A DNA stretch of 64,000 nt from Ulota crispa (Eukaryota > Streptophyta > Bryopsida > Orthotrichales > Orthotrichaceae), in assembly GCA_963920765.1 (NCBI GenBank), contig OY987244.1, positions 13,022,501 through 13,086,500 of the forward strand, written 5' to 3'. Each line of letters begins with the position of its first letter. Position 1 is the first letter of the stretch. The notes beneath the pieces were generated by a model. The model searched no databases and had not been told where the DNA came from. It saw only the letters and a list, made by a program, of their open reading frames with translations. Positions 37,072 to 47,284 of this stretch are shown one piece after another. The translations under genes and the position numbers were made by a program.

Positions 37072-37568
37072 CTCCAAAACATCCAATTGGTCAACGTAAC
37101 TACCCCTCTACAATGTTTTCTACAATGTTTTACAAGGGTGTGGCAAATGTCCATTCATTATACAATAGAATTTTTCTTAATTAATATCCTCCAAACCAAT
37201 ATCTCACAGGTTCCAACACTACCCATCCCACTAAAATCTTCACAAACCAATGTATGCACCCAATCCCAAGCATATTAGTCTAGAAGAGTTCTACTATAAC
37301 ACTTCTTCCAAAAATTGGAAAAGTCAACAATACATGATGTCATCTTGAAATTTGTAAAAAAGACAGTATGGAACCTATCATTGTGTTTGTGAATCTTCTT
37401 CCAATTTGGGTTACCTAATAATATGAATGCATTTGATGACATTGATTTGTTTTTTTTGTCTTCTATGATGGACCATGTGTTTACAATCAATCTTGGAAAA
37501 AACTCAGACAAAAAGTGGTCTTTTTCCATCCCACAAGAGGATTTTAGTCAGTAATCCGCGTTTGAAGG
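37072..37568. mobile_element. piggyBac-like (TTAA) element, degenerate ends
   Basis: It lies between TTAA at 37068-37071 and 37569-37572. The ends (CTCCAAAACATCC and, reversed, CCTTCAAACGCGG) are worn, but the interior matches the 30.3-31.1 kb elements (ATGATGGACCATGTG). The same TTAA is empty in units 1 and C and holds a different element in unit B. Confidence 0.65.
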
Positions 37569-37738
37569 TTAAACTACGTTCAAAGCGTCTAAACACACCA
37601 TCAGTTTCAACAAAATGCTTAAATTGAAAAAGATTGGATGTATTTACGTTTGAACGGGTGGCATTACATTCAGTGTTTGTAGAATGTAGCAGGACAGCAC
37701 CACCACCCTCACATATACCTTAAACTTTGAACGTTTAA

Positions 37739-38472
37739 CCCCTGAACGCTCCACACGACCGAAAGTGTCCTCGCATGATTTCAAATGCTTGTTTGAGGTA
37801 GTGCATCAAATTTTTTGATCTTGCTATAAATTGCAATTATGAAGACATTTGTGTTGTCCATGTTAATGGAGTAATGGCAAGATAAGCTCAATGTTGGGCA
37901 AGTGTTGCAAGAGACTTGATTAGGTGCAACACCATATTGGGCGTGGTAGCAAGCAACATTTTAGAGGTTGCAACCAGTCAATGCCCCTTGCAAGCTTCCT
38001 TGTGTGTGCTTTGTGATAGCAAGAAATTTGTTGGCAAGGGTTCAAGCATGTTTTGAACCCTTGTTGTGACAACCCTCATTGGCTGTGCCGGTCATTGTTT
38101 TCTCAGGGAGATCACTAGCCTATGTTTCAAGAACCACGTGTGTTAAAAGATAGGGTCCATTTAATTCATAGGACAAATTTTTTATATAATATGTAGATCT
38201 ACTATAGGGTTCATGAAATACTATATATTTTAGTATATATAAATTAAGGTATGTAAAAACATTAGGTAATATGGTTTTATATTAATAAATTAGCCTTGAC
38301 AAATAGGGGTTGTAAAGATTTATAGTGTTGTTTGTTGCTCTCAATGTTAAATTGTTTTAAATACATGCCATAGAATTTAGAAATACTAAAAACTTCCACT
38401 TGAATAACAGCTGTTTAATTCATATGCTTGTTATTGTTTTCATGGTGAATACCATGTGTGTACATGTAATAG

Positions 38473-38505
<33 letters not shown>

Positions 38506-39143
38506 GATGAATAATGGAAAAAGGATAAAATTTGACAAGCAAATTTATACATAAAGTAGCCTCATTTATAAACCAAATGAATGAATTTATAAAAAAACAT
38601 AGGGTACCATAAAAATGGCTCACGTAGCTTTTTATATAAAAATACAGTCATTTTAAATACCATATTGTAGATAAATAGGCCTACATCAAATACCCTCTTA
38701 ATTCATGTGTATACCATAAAATTACAAGGAGTGATCTCCCCAAGATTGTTTTCCATACAATAACAATTTGAAGCCCTAAAACATACCATACAAAGAAGTG
38801 CAATCTTCAATAACTTACAAGTGTGTGCACTCACTTCTAATCTTGCTACTCACAAAAATTGAGAAGAATCAGGGGCTTATAAAATTTTGTAAAAATCATC
38901 AAATAGCTACCACCTACCCAAAAATGAGATTTTGCTATCACATGTTGTTTGATCAATTGTTATAATCTCCCATCTCCCACAGTCAATTATTCCCAAAATT
39001 TGCAAACCATTTTCTAAGTAAGTGTTCCACTATTTTGAATGGTCAATTTTTGTGGATCATCCAATTGATTGAGATACAATGCATCAAAATTGTAGGTGTC
39101 TCAAAACCCTGATTTTGGTGAAAATGGCCAGGGCACTTAGAGG
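37739..39143. mobile_element. piggyBac-like (TTAA) element with nested Mutator-like insertion
   Basis: It lies between TTAA at 37735-37738 and 39144-39147. The ends are CCCCTGAACGCTCCAC and, reversed, CCTCTAAGTGCCC. Unit C has GTTCACTTAACCGTAAATCC (57751-57770) with one TTAA and no insertion. An inverted relative without the nested element is at about 42609-43400. Confidence 0.75.
38103..38744. mobile_element. Mutator-like non-autonomous element, 642 bp
   Basis: Ends TCAGGGAGATCACT and, reversed, CTTGGGGAGATCACTCC. A perfect 9-bp duplication, ATTGTTTTC, lies at 38094-38102 and 38745-38753. The inverted relative near 42940-42990 has the uninterrupted site. Family members are at 54343-54922 and 61312-62590. 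It includes a run of 28 T (38478-38505). Confidence 0.85.
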
Positions 39144-39189
39144 TTAAAACCCTACAAAACTAGCACTGTACTCACTTCACCTTGACTTA

Positions 39190-39503
39190 GGGCATCTCCA
39201 TTGGTGCCTTGGGCACGCTCAAAATAGATGAAAAGTAGCCAGGCCCCTCTCAGGCCTCTCTCAAACTCTCTTATGTGGCAAGTCTCTCAATCCCCTCTCC
39301 AAGCCACTATTCATGCACTATTCACCCTAACTTTAATGATCTTTATCCTCTACTTCCCTAAATAAGTGGTCAACTGCTTATTTATGAGGTGTCTTGGAGT
39401 GTTAGGCCACCTTTTCAAAGAGCATGGGTGGAGATTGAGAGCCTTCACGCTTCGCCACATCAGATGGAAAAGTTTGAGTGAATCTGCACCGGTGGAGATG
39501 CCC
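39190..39503. mobile_element. Tourist-like (PIF/Harbinger) MITE 3' of AP2 copy 2
   Basis: 314 bp with ends GGGCATCTCCATTGGTGC and, reversed, GGGCATCTCCACCGGTGC, flanked by TTA (39187-39189 and 39504-39506). Units B and C have the uninterrupted CTTACACCACCTCC. It lies about 240 bp beyond the AP2 stop codon, probably in or near the 3' UTR. Confidence 0.9.
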
Positions 39504-39739
39504 TTACACCACCTCCAAATACCTCCCTTTGAGTCTACAGCCCTGCTGACAACGCTAGGGACAGTGCCTCTCGCTTTATGAAAAAAGAGATGCAACCACA
39601 CCGACATGCCCTCCACTACACAGCAATTCTCTGTCACCACGAGAAGCCGTGGTGCACGGAGACACGGGATATCGACCAGCTGCACATCGCAGCTCAACGT
39701 CTTGCGTGGTCAATCGCACTACCGACTAATATACCCCTG

Positions 39740-41371
39740 TCACCCCGACAGCCATTCCACTCCCGAGCTCTGCTGCTCCAACATAGCACGCGCAACCTCG
39801 TCTTGAAAATGGCCTGGACTGCATGGCATTGGTATCATGGCCGCCGATGGGAACATCGCAAGACTGTTCATCCACCATTCTTGGCTCTTGCCAGAAAGTG
39901 GTGAGGAGTTCCCCACGTTCGCCGAGGCGAGGGTGCTACAGTGCTCTGCTCCATCCCATCCGTCTGTGATACGCACGGAGCTGCTGAGCCGCGACGAGGC
40001 ACACAAACCCGCATCCATGCAGGCATACTCTAGCACGTTCCATTCCAGCTCGCCCTGCCCCTCGTCTGATGTGCCCACCATGGCACAGACAGCATCTGCG
40101 CCAGTCCCATGGTGCATCTCCATCCAATCATTGCTGCCCAACCCAGCTTCTGCATCCGGGAGCAATGATGATTGGAATTGGGAGATACCATCGTCTGCTT
40201 CTTCGCCATCGTCATGTAAGCTTGGAAACGATGAAATCTCGGAAAATGAGCGCAATCGTGAAGTGTCCAAAGTGAAGCCTCCCGACGATGACATGAGAAT
40301 TTCGGAGTGCACCGAAGCGGGAGAGGGGGGCTGTTTGGACGCTTCCGATGCCAGCCCCTTTGCTTGCTCCTTCACGAATTTCAGCTTGCGTTCCTCGTCA
40401 AGTCCTGCTGGTATGACCCTGGACGACAGCACCCCAGGGGTCTCGTCTGGAAAGTTGAGAAACCCCGGCTTGCCGTAGTAGTGGTACGCTACATCGACGA
40501 TGCGGGCAGCTTGTGTTTGGGACTGGGATTCGCCGAAGTAGACCTTGCACTTGTGCTTGGGGGGCTTCATCTCGGCTGACCAAGTCCTGCGCTCGTGGCG
40601 GTAACGGACTCCGTTGAATCGCTTGGCCTCGGGACGATGCTGTTGTTGCGACGAATCGTGCACGGGAGCGGCGGAGGACACTCGGTGAAAGGGATTGAGC
40701 GTGGTTCGCCTTCGACTGGTGGGGCGCCAAGCGGGGTGGCTCCTCTGACTGAGAAGATCCACGATGTCGAGTTGCATGTGCCAGAGAACTGGGGATCCTC
40801 TTAATCTGGAACTTGCCCCAGCAAGTCTGAGTAGCGGAAACCACCACCAGAATATTCCATAGGCTTCGGGAATGATTGCTCGTAGGTTGCTGCTGCTCGG
40901 CCAGATCCACCTGTTCCCATTGGGGATGGGATCCCGTATGCAATTTCTAATGGAATAGCGATGGAAGGAAGAAATGGGCCTTTCTTGCGCACTGGCAGTG
41001 AGAGACGGGGACTGGACCGCAACGCTCGTAACCAGAGTGGTGGTGGTGATTCCATGATCAGGTTGAGAGAGCAAGTCTTGAAGCCATGGCGACGTCGCTG
41101 CCTGTTGGTTGAGATGGTGAATCACCTCCGCCTCGTCCAGATCATCATCCTGGTCAGGTTGCCACTCTAGTGCTTTCCTGTCGGCCAAATATTCATTTGG
41201 ATATCTATCATCAAGTATTCGGTTGGGTGTCGAATCACCGTGTATGACCTTGGCGAGGACACACACCCTGTAGATTTGATACCGTCCCGCATGTCCTCCA
41301 AAGTGGTCTAAATGGTCCTGTGCTCTAGGAACAGATTCGGCGAGATGAGTGGAGTCGATGGCGAGAGCCAT
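39740..41371 (-). CDS. AP2/ERF-domain transcription factor, copy 2 (543 aa, single exon)
   Basis: Full-length, with the same MALAIDSTHLAE start and LSG end as the other copies. The divergent AP2/ERF domain (RFNGVRYR to FLNFPDE) is complete, with one K-to-C change (KHKCKVYFGES). The N-terminal region resembles copy 3 (VLAKVIHGDSTP) more than copies 1 and 4. The variable segment before the domain is its own (RDPIPNGNRW). Role and location are inferred from the domain: a nuclear DNA-binding factor. The frame just upstream of the ATG is closed, which supports this start for the family. Its promoter lacks the clean TATAAA of copy 1. Confidence 0.8.
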   Translation of the reverse strand: MALAIDSTHLAESVPRAQDHLDHFGGHAGRYQIYRVCVLAKVIHGDSTPNRILDDRYPNEYLADRKALEWQPDQDDDLDEAEVIHHLNQQAATSPWLQDLLSQPDHGITTTTLVTSVAVQSPSLTASAQERPISSFHRYSIRNCIRDPIPNGNRWIWPSSSNLRAIIPEAYGIFWWWFPLLRLAGASSRLRGSPVLWHMQLDIVDLLSQRSHPAWRPTSRRRTTLNPFHRVSSAAPVHDSSQQQHRPEAKRFNGVRYRHERRTWSAEMKPPKHKCKVYFGESQSQTQAARIVDVAYHYYGKPGFLNFPDETPGVLSSRVIPAGLDEERKLKFVKEQAKGLASEASKQPPSPASVHSEILMSSSGGFTLDTSRLRSFSEISSFPSLHDDGEEADDGISQFQSSLLPDAEAGLGSNDWMEMHHGTGADAVCAMVGTSDEGQGELEWNVLEYACMDAGLCASSRLSSSVRITDGWDGAEHCSTLASANVGNSSPLSGKSQEWWMNSLAMFPSAAMIPMPCSPGHFQDEVARAMLEQQSSGVEWLSG

Positions 41372-42183
41372 GGCAGAAAAGAAAAGACAGAGACGGCAGT
41401 GGTGAAGCGCACTCGTTGCTGCTGGGTACTACCCTATCTCGCGACAAAGTGATCTCAAAGTGGCAAAGACTTGAGTCCAGATGAGGAGTCTGTGCGCTTG
41501 TGAAGAATCACGTTTGTTCGTAGAGGAAGGGCCATGGAAGGCAAGCAAAGAGCAGAGGAAATAGCACGCTTCTAATTCGGATTCAGCTTGGCTTGGATAG
41601 AAACGCGACAAGAGCAACGAAGACGACGAATCTGCAAAACTGCAGGCACCTCTACAAAGTGACGCGATTCTACACAAATGACCGCATGGACAGTGTCCAT
41701 CCCGAGCTTATCAACTAGTGTCGAGCGGGGGGCAAGCAAGCAAGGGAGGAGGGCAAGCAAAGCAGGGCAAGCGAGGGGGGGGGGGGGGGCATGGAAGTCA
41801 AGCATTCGGCAGTAAGCTTTATGTAGTCTATTGTCTGTACCGACGATCCAGGCAAATTTTGATTTTAAAAACTTATTACAGCATAAACAGTAGAGAACAT
41901 CCGGACTTTGATTCATGAAAACCCAGTTGAATAAACTCTATCAGCCAGCTAATCTCAAATACTGCCCAAACAGGGCTCTGTATTATACAATACTGTACTA
42001 AGTCTACGGGCAGGCTGAGGAGGGCGAACCGACAGTCGGAGGGGGGCGAATTATGTTATGCTTTTTCGCAGATTCCCGAAGGTGGGATTCGACGCCACCC
42101 CATTCATTTTGGATGCCACTCTTCGGTAATTATTTGGTGTTACAATGCTACTGTTGAAAGATAAACTACTTCTGTTTTATTTT
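41372..42183 (-). promoter_or_regulatory. AP2 copy 2 leader and promoter
   Basis: Homologous to 6250-7029 reversed, but diverged. A run of 15 G (41775-41789, C on the sense strand) replaces the repeated GCTTGCCCCCC of copy 1. At the TATA position the sense strand reads TTTATGCTGTAATAAG instead of ACTATAAATAGC. The region is broken upstream by the MITE at 42184. Confidence 0.45.
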
Positions 42184-42589
42184 GGGAATTATAGCGGCAC
42201 CCTAAATTGCTAACGCGACATCCCATGTGAGCATGAAATTTGATCATTTAGTGCTATTTTAAATTTATTCAAGTGGTCCATCATTCAATCAATCACGCAT
42301 TACCAATTTACCATCTCCTTGAAAGAAAACTTGACATATACAATTTTTTTTGTTGAAATATTATTGCACCAATACTATTTTTTGATGCATTTTTGCTTCA
42401 AGTAACTCAAAAGTCCTATATTTTTAGTTTCAAATTTAAGCACAAATTCTTTTTTTTGAGTATAGCCTTAGAATGATAAAGGTGAAACAAATCTTTTGAT
42501 CCAAATTACAAAATTAGCATTAAAAATCACATTTCATGCTCATAGGGGGTGTCCCATTAGCAATTTAGGGTGTTGCTGTAGTAATTCCC
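42184..42589. mobile_element. Foldback MITE, GGGAATTATAGC type
   Basis: About 406 bp. Its ends, GGGAATTATAGCGGCACCCT and reversed GGGAATTACTACAGCAACAC, continue pairing through CCTAAATTGCTAA and AGCATGAAAT. It sits in the AP2 copy 2 upstream region near the position where MITE copy C sits in the 28-kb relic. The target duplication is not resolved (TTT on both sides). Confidence 0.7.
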
Positions 42590-42608
42590 TTTAATTTTTA
42601 TGGGGCTT

Positions 42609-43400
42609 CTAACCCTTGAGCACCCATGACATTTTCACAAAAATCAAGGTTATGCAAGACCTAAAATTTTGATGCATCATATCTTAGTCAATCGGATGAT
42701 CCACAAAAAGTGACCATTGAAAATAGTGAAACCCTTACTTAGAAAACAATTTGCAAATTTTAAGAACAATGATCATGATCATGGGAAATTATAACATTTG
42801 ATTACAACATGTGATGGCAAAATCTCATTTTGGCAAGTAGTTGCTATTTAATGATTATTGTAAAATTCTATAAGCCCTTAATTCATCTCAATTTTGATGA
42901 GTAGCAAAACTTGATGGGATTGAACACATTTGCAAATTGTTGAGGATTTTCCTTTTTTGTTTGTTAAGTTTTAGGGCTTCAATTTGCTACTACACAAGAG
43001 ACAATGACCAACACAATTGGTGAGGGTTGTCCCAACAAGGGTTTTGAACATGCTTGAATCCTTGCTAGTGAATTTCTAGCTACCACAAAGCACACACTAT
43101 AAGAAAAAACTGTCCTAAACAACTAGTTCACGACAATTGCAAATGTCCTAAACTACCATACAATGACTCAATTACAATTGTTTAGGACATTTGCAGTCAT
43201 CGTGAACTAGTTGTTTATTACAGGGTTTCTTCTAGTAACATGCAAGGAAGCTTGCAATGAGTATTACTCAGTTGTAGCTTGTAAGACATTGCTTGCTAGC
43301 ATGCCTTGTATGGCGTTTCACCCAATTGACCCCTCCAAGACCAAGCTGTGCTTTCACCAAAATAACTATCCAAAATTGCCATTTTAAGAGCATCAACCAA
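42609..43400 (-). mobile_element. Inverted relative of the 37739-39143 element
   Basis: The left end is CTAACCCTTGAGCACCC (TTAA mutated to CTAA); it then follows the reverse complement of 38755-39143 and 37900-38095. It lacks the Mutator-like insertion of its partner but contains a 143-bp CACTA-like MITE. The two relatives flank AP2 copy 2 as an inverted pair. The right edge is uncertain. Confidence 0.55.
43095..43237. mobile_element. CACTA-like MITE, 143 bp
   Basis: It starts CACTATAAGAAAAAACTGTC and ends CAGGGTTTCTTCTAGTA, with long inner pairing (AACTAGTTCACGA, AATGTCCTAAAC). ACA is duplicated at 43092-43094 and 43238-43240. The inverted relative has the uninterrupted CAAGCTTCCTTGTGTGTGCT (38011-38030). 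Confidence 0.85.
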
Positions 43401-43728
43401 ATTTGAAAACAAAAACATGTTTATGCATATGCAACTGTAGAATCTTGTAGTAGAATAGTTTTAGGAGATGTGAAAATAAAATTAGAACTTTCCACCATGT
43501 GGATTGTAAGACAAAATGGTTTGAATATTCAATAACATTTTTTTATCTTATTTCCCAAATAGTTTGTATTCTAAAAGAAATTTTCTTGAACTTTTGATAC
43601 CCCCTTTTGGAACATCCTCATCAACTTTGTACAATTTGAAAGTCCTTCTATTTTAGTTTTTCTTTGGAGGATTTAGAATTCAAAGCCTTTTTCTACTCGC
43701 CCTTGCATTGGCTGTTGGTAGTGGAGTA

Positions 43729-44190
43729 AGGTATGTACACCCATAAGCGTCAGTGTCCCCATAATTGTCACCTCTGAAATCTTGGAAAATTTGTGGAAGT
43801 GAATAGATGTAATGACAAGGATCACAGGTAAAAAAACGGGTCTACAATGACTAAGTGACAATGGCTGCAATGACTAAACAATGACTACAAAATGACTATA
43901 AAATGACTGTACAGTCATGGTTTAGTCATCGTCACTTAGTCATTGTGGACCCATTTTTTTACCTCTGGATGTACAATATGTGAACATGAAATCTTGAAAG
44001 TGGTTATGGATGCAATGGCAATTTGCTCTTTAAAAATTCACCACTTATTCTCACAGTATCCAAATAATACATTCAAAAGTGCAAACTTATTATTTTTTTG
44101 TTCCTAATAGGATCCTATAATTTGCTAGCTACTTATTGATACTCATCATGTTCAAAACCCTTAGTTTGACACTTATGGGTGCACATAATT
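43729..44190. mobile_element. TA-flanked MITE, AGGTA family, with nested MITE
   Basis: Ends AGGTATGTACACCCATAAGC and, reversed, AATTATGTGCACCCATAAG, with TA at both sides. The interior equals 576-878 (reversed sense apart) and is interrupted by a 145-bp MITE at 43823. Confidence 0.6.
43823..43967. mobile_element. 145-bp MITE with 3-bp duplication
   Basis: Terminal repeats of about 37 bp: CACAGGTAAAAAAACGGGTC and reversed CAGAGGTAAAAAAATGGGTC, continuing through ACAATGACTAAGTGAC on both sides. GAT is duplicated (43820-43822 and 43968-43970). The related MITE at 576-878 has the uninterrupted AAGGATGTACAA. The centre repeats AATGACTA several times. Confidence 0.85.
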
Positions 44191-44206
44191 TAAGTCACAG
44201 AAATAA

Positions 44207-44496
44207 GGGAAAATTTCATGGATAACCCTGAAATTTGCAATGTTTACATAAGTATCTCTACTTTTTCAGAAATTACACAAATATCCTTGGACCAAAATTT
44301 TCAGGCGTTTGTTTGTTGTGCTTGTACTTTCTTCATGACCAATGTTGAATCAAGGAATGCAATGAGACAACAAAGAAGCAACGTGCGCACAAAGGAAGAA
44401 GGAAAGTAGCATGCACAACTAAACAAACACTTGAAAATTTTGGTCAAAAGGTATTTGTGTAGTTCCTAAAAAAGCAAGGGTGTTGAAACTTTCCCT
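44207..44496. mobile_element. hAT-like MITE, 290 bp
   Basis: Ends GGGAAAATTTCA and, reversed, AGGGAAAGTTTCA; further inner pairing at CAAAATTTTCAGGCGTTTGT. The 8-bp direct repeat AGAAATAA lies at 44199-44206 and 44497-44504. Units A and C lack the insertion. A 63-residue frame inside it is incidental. Confidence 0.75.
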
Positions 44497-46084
44497 AGAA
44501 ATAAATGTGAGAGCAGTTGAAGTTCAAGGCATATCTTTGAAAAGTGCTCTTGTAGTTTGGTCATTGGAAAGATAATGTGTTTGCATTGAATTACTACATT
44601 TTAATGTGTCTAATTGTGAAACAATGAGTTCTTGGACATGAGTTAGAAAATCCTAATAGAGCTCTTATAAAGTGGGGTATGTACAAAATTGCATAACATC
44701 TAAACCTTTGCAACCTAACATATCCTCTTTTTGGAAAAAATGTTAGCTTCTACCAAGTTTTTGATAGCCTGCCCTTAATTAGTTTGGTAGAAAATCAAAT
44801 TAATTATTGAATTCTTGACATTGAAAGCATTTGAAAGTGATGTAGGCTTGGGCACAAGCAGTTAATACACAAGAAAATTTGATGAAGAAAGCAAGGATTG
44901 TAACTAGAATTATATGTAATCATCAAGAAGTAATGTCACTAAAGTATTCCAATGAAAAGAAATTAGAACTTCAACGCAAAACAATCATGATAATTATTGC
45001 CAAAATGAAACCCTTCTCCCACAAACTCATTTTAATATTAGATTAAGTCTATTCAATAAACCCAGTTGGAATTTTCATACTTCTTGATTCCTATTCTTGG
45101 AGTGTGGTTGGTGTTTGACCAAATTGAGATTTTTACTTGTTCATCTCATGTTTTTGACAATAAGTCTTTAAGTTGTAATAACCAATAGGGCAAAGTAACT
45201 AACCATTCAAATGTTACTCCTAATATTCTTGCTTGCATTTTGAGCATGAAAAAACAAGCAAACCATTATACTAACAAATAAACTACCCTCATCAAACAAA
45301 CCATAATGCCAATAATTTTTTTGACTATTGCATGATGTTAACTTGATAAGCTTGTGCTCTATATAATAAATTGATAGAAGATCTCAAAACCCATAGTGCA
45401 AAGAATAACTTGTCAATTCATGTAACTGATATGACTCTATAGTAAACTTTCCTTTTATATAAAACATCTTGGTTTGAAAACTTAATAGGACTCATTAACA
45501 TGTTTGTAAGCATGGTCTTATTGAACATGTTTAATCACTCCTTTCAAAATGAAAATGCAATTGATTTCTAGTCAATGCTCAAGGAACTTTTTTTATCTTC
45601 CCCTCCTAGTATATGTCATTTCTCACATTCAACCAACTTTTCAATGCTTGAAATTAATGTTATCTAGGTAGTTGTGATTATATATTTTCAAAATTCAACC
45701 AACTTCTTTTGCAGCTTCACCTTTATCAGTACAAAAACTGCCAGATTTTTTCCCAAACAATGCTTCAGCTCTTACAATAAGAAGCCGACAACCTTGTACT
45801 TCAAATGATTACAATTTACAAACAATAATCCATATTATGAGAGTAGGGATTTGATCTCAAACCCAACGACATGGCATGATCTTCCCAATGAGCCCTAAGA
45901 AAGGATTACCGCCCAATGGTAGCACTCTCCTGCAATATAAATTTACAACTCCAAGATGACACAAACTTGATCACAAAGTTTAAATGATGCAAGTACTGTA
46001 GCACCCTCTACCAGATCCAGCAGTCACATGTAATTGCCATGTCTTGGTATGGGATAAGTCTGTGAAGGATCCAAAGCTTGTTAA

Positions 46085-46714
46085 CCCCTAAATGCTCAAG
46101 GCCTTCATTTTGAGCTTTTAGAAGTTTACTCTAATTTGAACAAGAATCAAATATTTTGATGAGTTCTGTCAGGTTTTCTTAAATCGTAGCCTTACAAATT
46201 CAAACTAGATATGTTAAAGATAGCATAAGAAAAGAAAATACAACAATATTACTTATGAACTAAAAAAGTATAATGTTTGATCATGAGAGTGTTAAAATTG
46301 TGAAATTGACATATCGAATTGGAAAAATTTGGTCACCAAAAAAATATGAGGTTGAAAGAACATACATAACTTCAATCAATTTATGGCTTTTTCAAAATCT
46401 CTTCTACAATGTTTTTTAAATGATTTTTTAGTGTAAACTTTTCTCCAAGATCTAACAAATTTGAGGCTCATTCCCAAGAGCTCTCAACACTACAAAAATC
46501 AAGATTGCCAGGGACACCCTTACACAAAATCTTGAATAGAAAAACATAAATTAACTATTTTCCACATCACATTTTTGATGCTAAAACTAGACTTAAGTAA
46601 AATATTTCAAATAGAAAAACCATTGAAAATAGAAACTGATAACAACTTAGTTAGGTTTGATTGAACTTCAAAGTATTGGCAACACCAAAATTTGGTGCCT
46701 TAGGCATTTAGGGG
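46085..46714. mobile_element. piggyBac-like (TTAA) element, 630 bp, with empty site
   Basis: It lies between TTAA at 46081-46084 and TTAA at 46715-46718. The ends are CCCCTAAATGCTCAAGG and, reversed, CCCCTAAATGCCTAAGG. Unit C has ACTTGTTAAACTGTGTTC with one TTAA and no insertion; unit 1 is also empty. It is the unnested relative of 4783-5845. Confidence 0.9.
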
Positions 46715-46718
46715 TTAA

Positions 46719-47284
46719 ATTGCGTTCAACTTAAGCATCTCAACATGCGACCAATTTCAAAAAAACACTTGCATTCAAAAAGATCAAAAGTATTTATAGA
46801 TGAACTAGCAACAATACAATTAGCCTTTGTAAAATGTAGTAGGATTGAACCACCACATTGACATATATCCTAAATCCTAAATCCAAAAACCCAACACTCT
46901 ACTTAGGATATATTCACACATGATGTTAAGAGTGGTAGTAACAAAGAAAACCTAGACACATTTAAACACACCATTAGACTGCATTCATATTGCTAATACC
47001 CCTCCTAACACCAGCTGTGAACATACCCTAACTTCATCCCGGCTTCACTTACACCACCTCCAATCACCTCCTTTCTAGCCTACACCCCTGCTGGAATTGC
47101 CAGGAACGGTGCCTCTCGCTTCGTGAAACAGAGTCGCATCCTTACCCACGTGCCCTCCACTACACAACAATTCTCTGTCACGACTTGAAACCGTGGTGCA
47201 CGAAACCACAGAATATCGACTAGCTGCACATCACAATTCAACCTCCTTGCACGGTCAATTGTGCTACTTACTAACTCACCCCTG
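46719..47284 (-). other. AP2 copy 3 3' UTR and flank
   Basis: Homologous to 57610-58039 and to 8662-9080 reversed. It includes the conserved stretch where the other copies read ACAGAGAATTGC on the gene strand. No separate gene is seen. Confidence 0.5.

Larger units (their letters stand above)
31102..37738. repeat. Upstream-type block of AP2 unit A
   Basis: Collinear in direct orientation with about 51170-57740, at lower identity. It carries several insertions absent from the sister (31680-32608, 33601-34048, 37072-37568). Short frames in it have no domains. Apart from the listed elements I see no gene. Confidence 0.7.
43500..46080. repeat. Upstream-type block of AP2 unit B (shortened)
   Basis: Direct relative of about 35000-37070 and 53740-57600; the part equal to 31.1-35 kb is missing. 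It holds the MITEs listed below. No gene is recognised. Confidence 0.65.

Noticed and set aside
39837..40478. Long open frame antisense to AP2 copy 2, with counterparts in all AP2 copies
   Set aside because: It lies opposite the AP2 coding frame, follows its codon pattern and has no domain of its own, so it is a shadow.
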